DNA from: an uncultured Prevotella sp.
GTDB taxonomy: Bacteria; Bacteroidota; Bacteroidia; Bacteroidales; Bacteroidaceae
Reading direction: 5' to 3'
Assembly: GCA_947177775.1 (NCBI GenBank)
Contig: CAMWVS010000004.1
Span: 1 to 64,000, forward strand
Length of the DNA: 64,000 nucleotides
The position numbers were made by a program, and so were the translations under genes. Below the pieces are notes generated by a model that saw only the letters and a program-made list of their open reading frames with translations, made no database searches and had not been told where the DNA came from. Positions 63,441 to 64,000 of this stretch are shown piece by piece. Positions within the stretch are counted from its first letter, which is position 1. Each line of letters opens with the position of its first letter.

Positions 63441-64000
63441 TTATTCACCCTTGATGGCTGCTACGCCGGGCAGAATCTTACCCTCGATAGCCTCAAGCAG
63501 CGCGCCTCCACCGGTAGAGATGTAGCTCACTTTGTCGGCCATGCCGAATTTGTTGATGCAAGCAACGGAGTCGCCACCGCCTATGAGTGAGAAAGCTCCG
63601 TTTGCAGTTGCCTTTGCGATGGCTTCGGCAATCACCTTTGAACCGCCGGCGAAGTTGTCGAATTCGAATACACCGGCCGGACCGTTCCATAAGATTGTCT
63701 TTGCGTCCTCGATGGCTGCGGCAAATTTCTGACTTGTTTCAGGACCTGCATCCAGACCTTCCCAGCCTTCAGGGATGTCGTTAACCTGACAAACCTTCGT
63801 ATTGCAGTCGTTCTTGAAGTCGTCGCCGGCGATGCAGTCTGTGCCGAGCACAAGATTCACACCGTTTTCCTTAGCCTTCTTGATGATATCGAGAGCCAGG
63901 TCGAGCTTGTCGTTCTCGCAGATTGAGTTGCCGACGTTGCCGCCCAGAGCCTTTGCGAATGTGTATGTCATACCGCCGCAGAGGATGAGATTGTCAACCT
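63441..64000 (-). CDS. pgk: Phosphoglycerate kinase, C-terminal part (cut by the window edge)
   Basis: The reading frame is open through 64000, so the gene continues outside the window; the internal Met at 63971 is not the start, as VDNLILCGG precedes it. Visible are the C-terminal nucleotide-binding motifs [30 protein letters not shown] and [20 protein letters not shown], with the terminal [14 protein letters not shown]. The enzyme makes ATP from 1,3-bisphosphoglycerate in glycolysis. About 185 of an expected roughly 400-420 residues are seen. Confidence 0.95.
   Translation of the reverse strand, partial: VDNLILCGGMTYTFAKALGGNVGNSICENDKLDLALDIIKKAKENGVNLVLGTDCIAGDDFKNDCNTKVCQVNDIPEGWEGLDAGPETSQKFAAAIEDAKTILWNGPAGVFEFDNFAGGSKVIAEAIAKATANGAFSLIGGGDSVACINKFGMADKVSYISTGGGALLEAIEGKILPGVAAIKGE

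Overview
The window is a piece of a Bacteroidota chromosome, most likely Prevotellaceae (Prevotella sensu lato). This rests on the protein families (imelysin/di-heme oxidoreductase pair, ResB-CcsA fusion, OadG fused to a lamin-tail domain, DUF4924, Rny-ZapA cluster, MutAB) and on repeated promoters of the Bacteroidota form TTTG-N20-TAnnTTTG (-33/-7) with no obvious Shine-Dalgarno sequences. There is no IS element, prophage, CRISPR array, rRNA or tRNA that I can see. Base composition looks close to 50% GC, except for a clearly AT-rich polymerase gene at the left end.

Layout. 1-7.5 kb: the end of an exopolysaccharide/O-antigen cluster (Wzy-like polymerase, three overlapping GT4 glycosyltransferases, a WcaF-like acetyltransferase, a nucleotidyltransferase-fold protein and a GT2 enzyme). 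7.6-10.7 kb: an SF2 helicase with WG-like repeats and a small lipoprotein. 10.8-20.6 kb: a minus-strand housekeeping block (rny, zapA, a coiled-coil partner, rpe, a 42-aa protein missed by the ORF track, fmt, ClC channel, TsaC/Sua5, prfC, DUF4924, LysE). 21-25.3 kb: ROK glucokinase, an ECF sigma factor, a candidate small RNA, and a GHMP kinase/nucleotidyltransferase fusion. 25.5-29.4 kb: a HAD phosphatase, a Wzc-type tyrosine kinase and rfbA. 29.5-35.3 kb: a hypothetical gene, a cobalamin riboswitch with no target gene behind it, murF and ligA. 35.4-42.5 kb: an iron/heme block (outer-membrane barrel, imelysin, di-heme oxidoreductase, ResB-CcsA). 42.7-46.5 kb: a hemerythrin-LuxR regulator and anaerobic nrdDG. 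46.6-53 kb: manA, a second LuxR regulator, and the beta, biotin-carrier and gamma subunits of a sodium-pumping decarboxylase with an AspT/YidE-like transporter. 53.9-58 kb: methylmalonyl-CoA mutase mutA-mutB. 58.2-64 kb: Cof-type HAD phosphatase, inositol-monophosphatase-like enzyme, SLC13 permease, DUF3298 lipoprotein and the 3' end of pgk.

How it fits together. The genes describe an anaerobic fermenter that uses the succinate-propionate route (MutAB plus a methylmalonyl-CoA decarboxylase-type sodium pump), anaerobic ribonucleotide reduction, periplasmic iron and c-type heme handling, and surface polysaccharide synthesis. MutAB requires adenosylcobalamin, so the orphan cobalamin riboswitch about 23 kb away is notable.

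The most unusual non-coding content is a roughly 300-bp modular palindromic repeat with three copies in intergenic gaps, each with a core of exactly 107 bp. Several other long perfect hairpins and 22-bp-period tandem repeats are also present. The best candidates for something undescribed are the orphan riboswitch RNA, the 107-bp-core repeat family, the kinase/nucleotidyltransferase fusion and the hemerythrin-LuxR regulator placed between the iron operon and nrdDG. No database search or folding program was run; family names come from motifs read directly.
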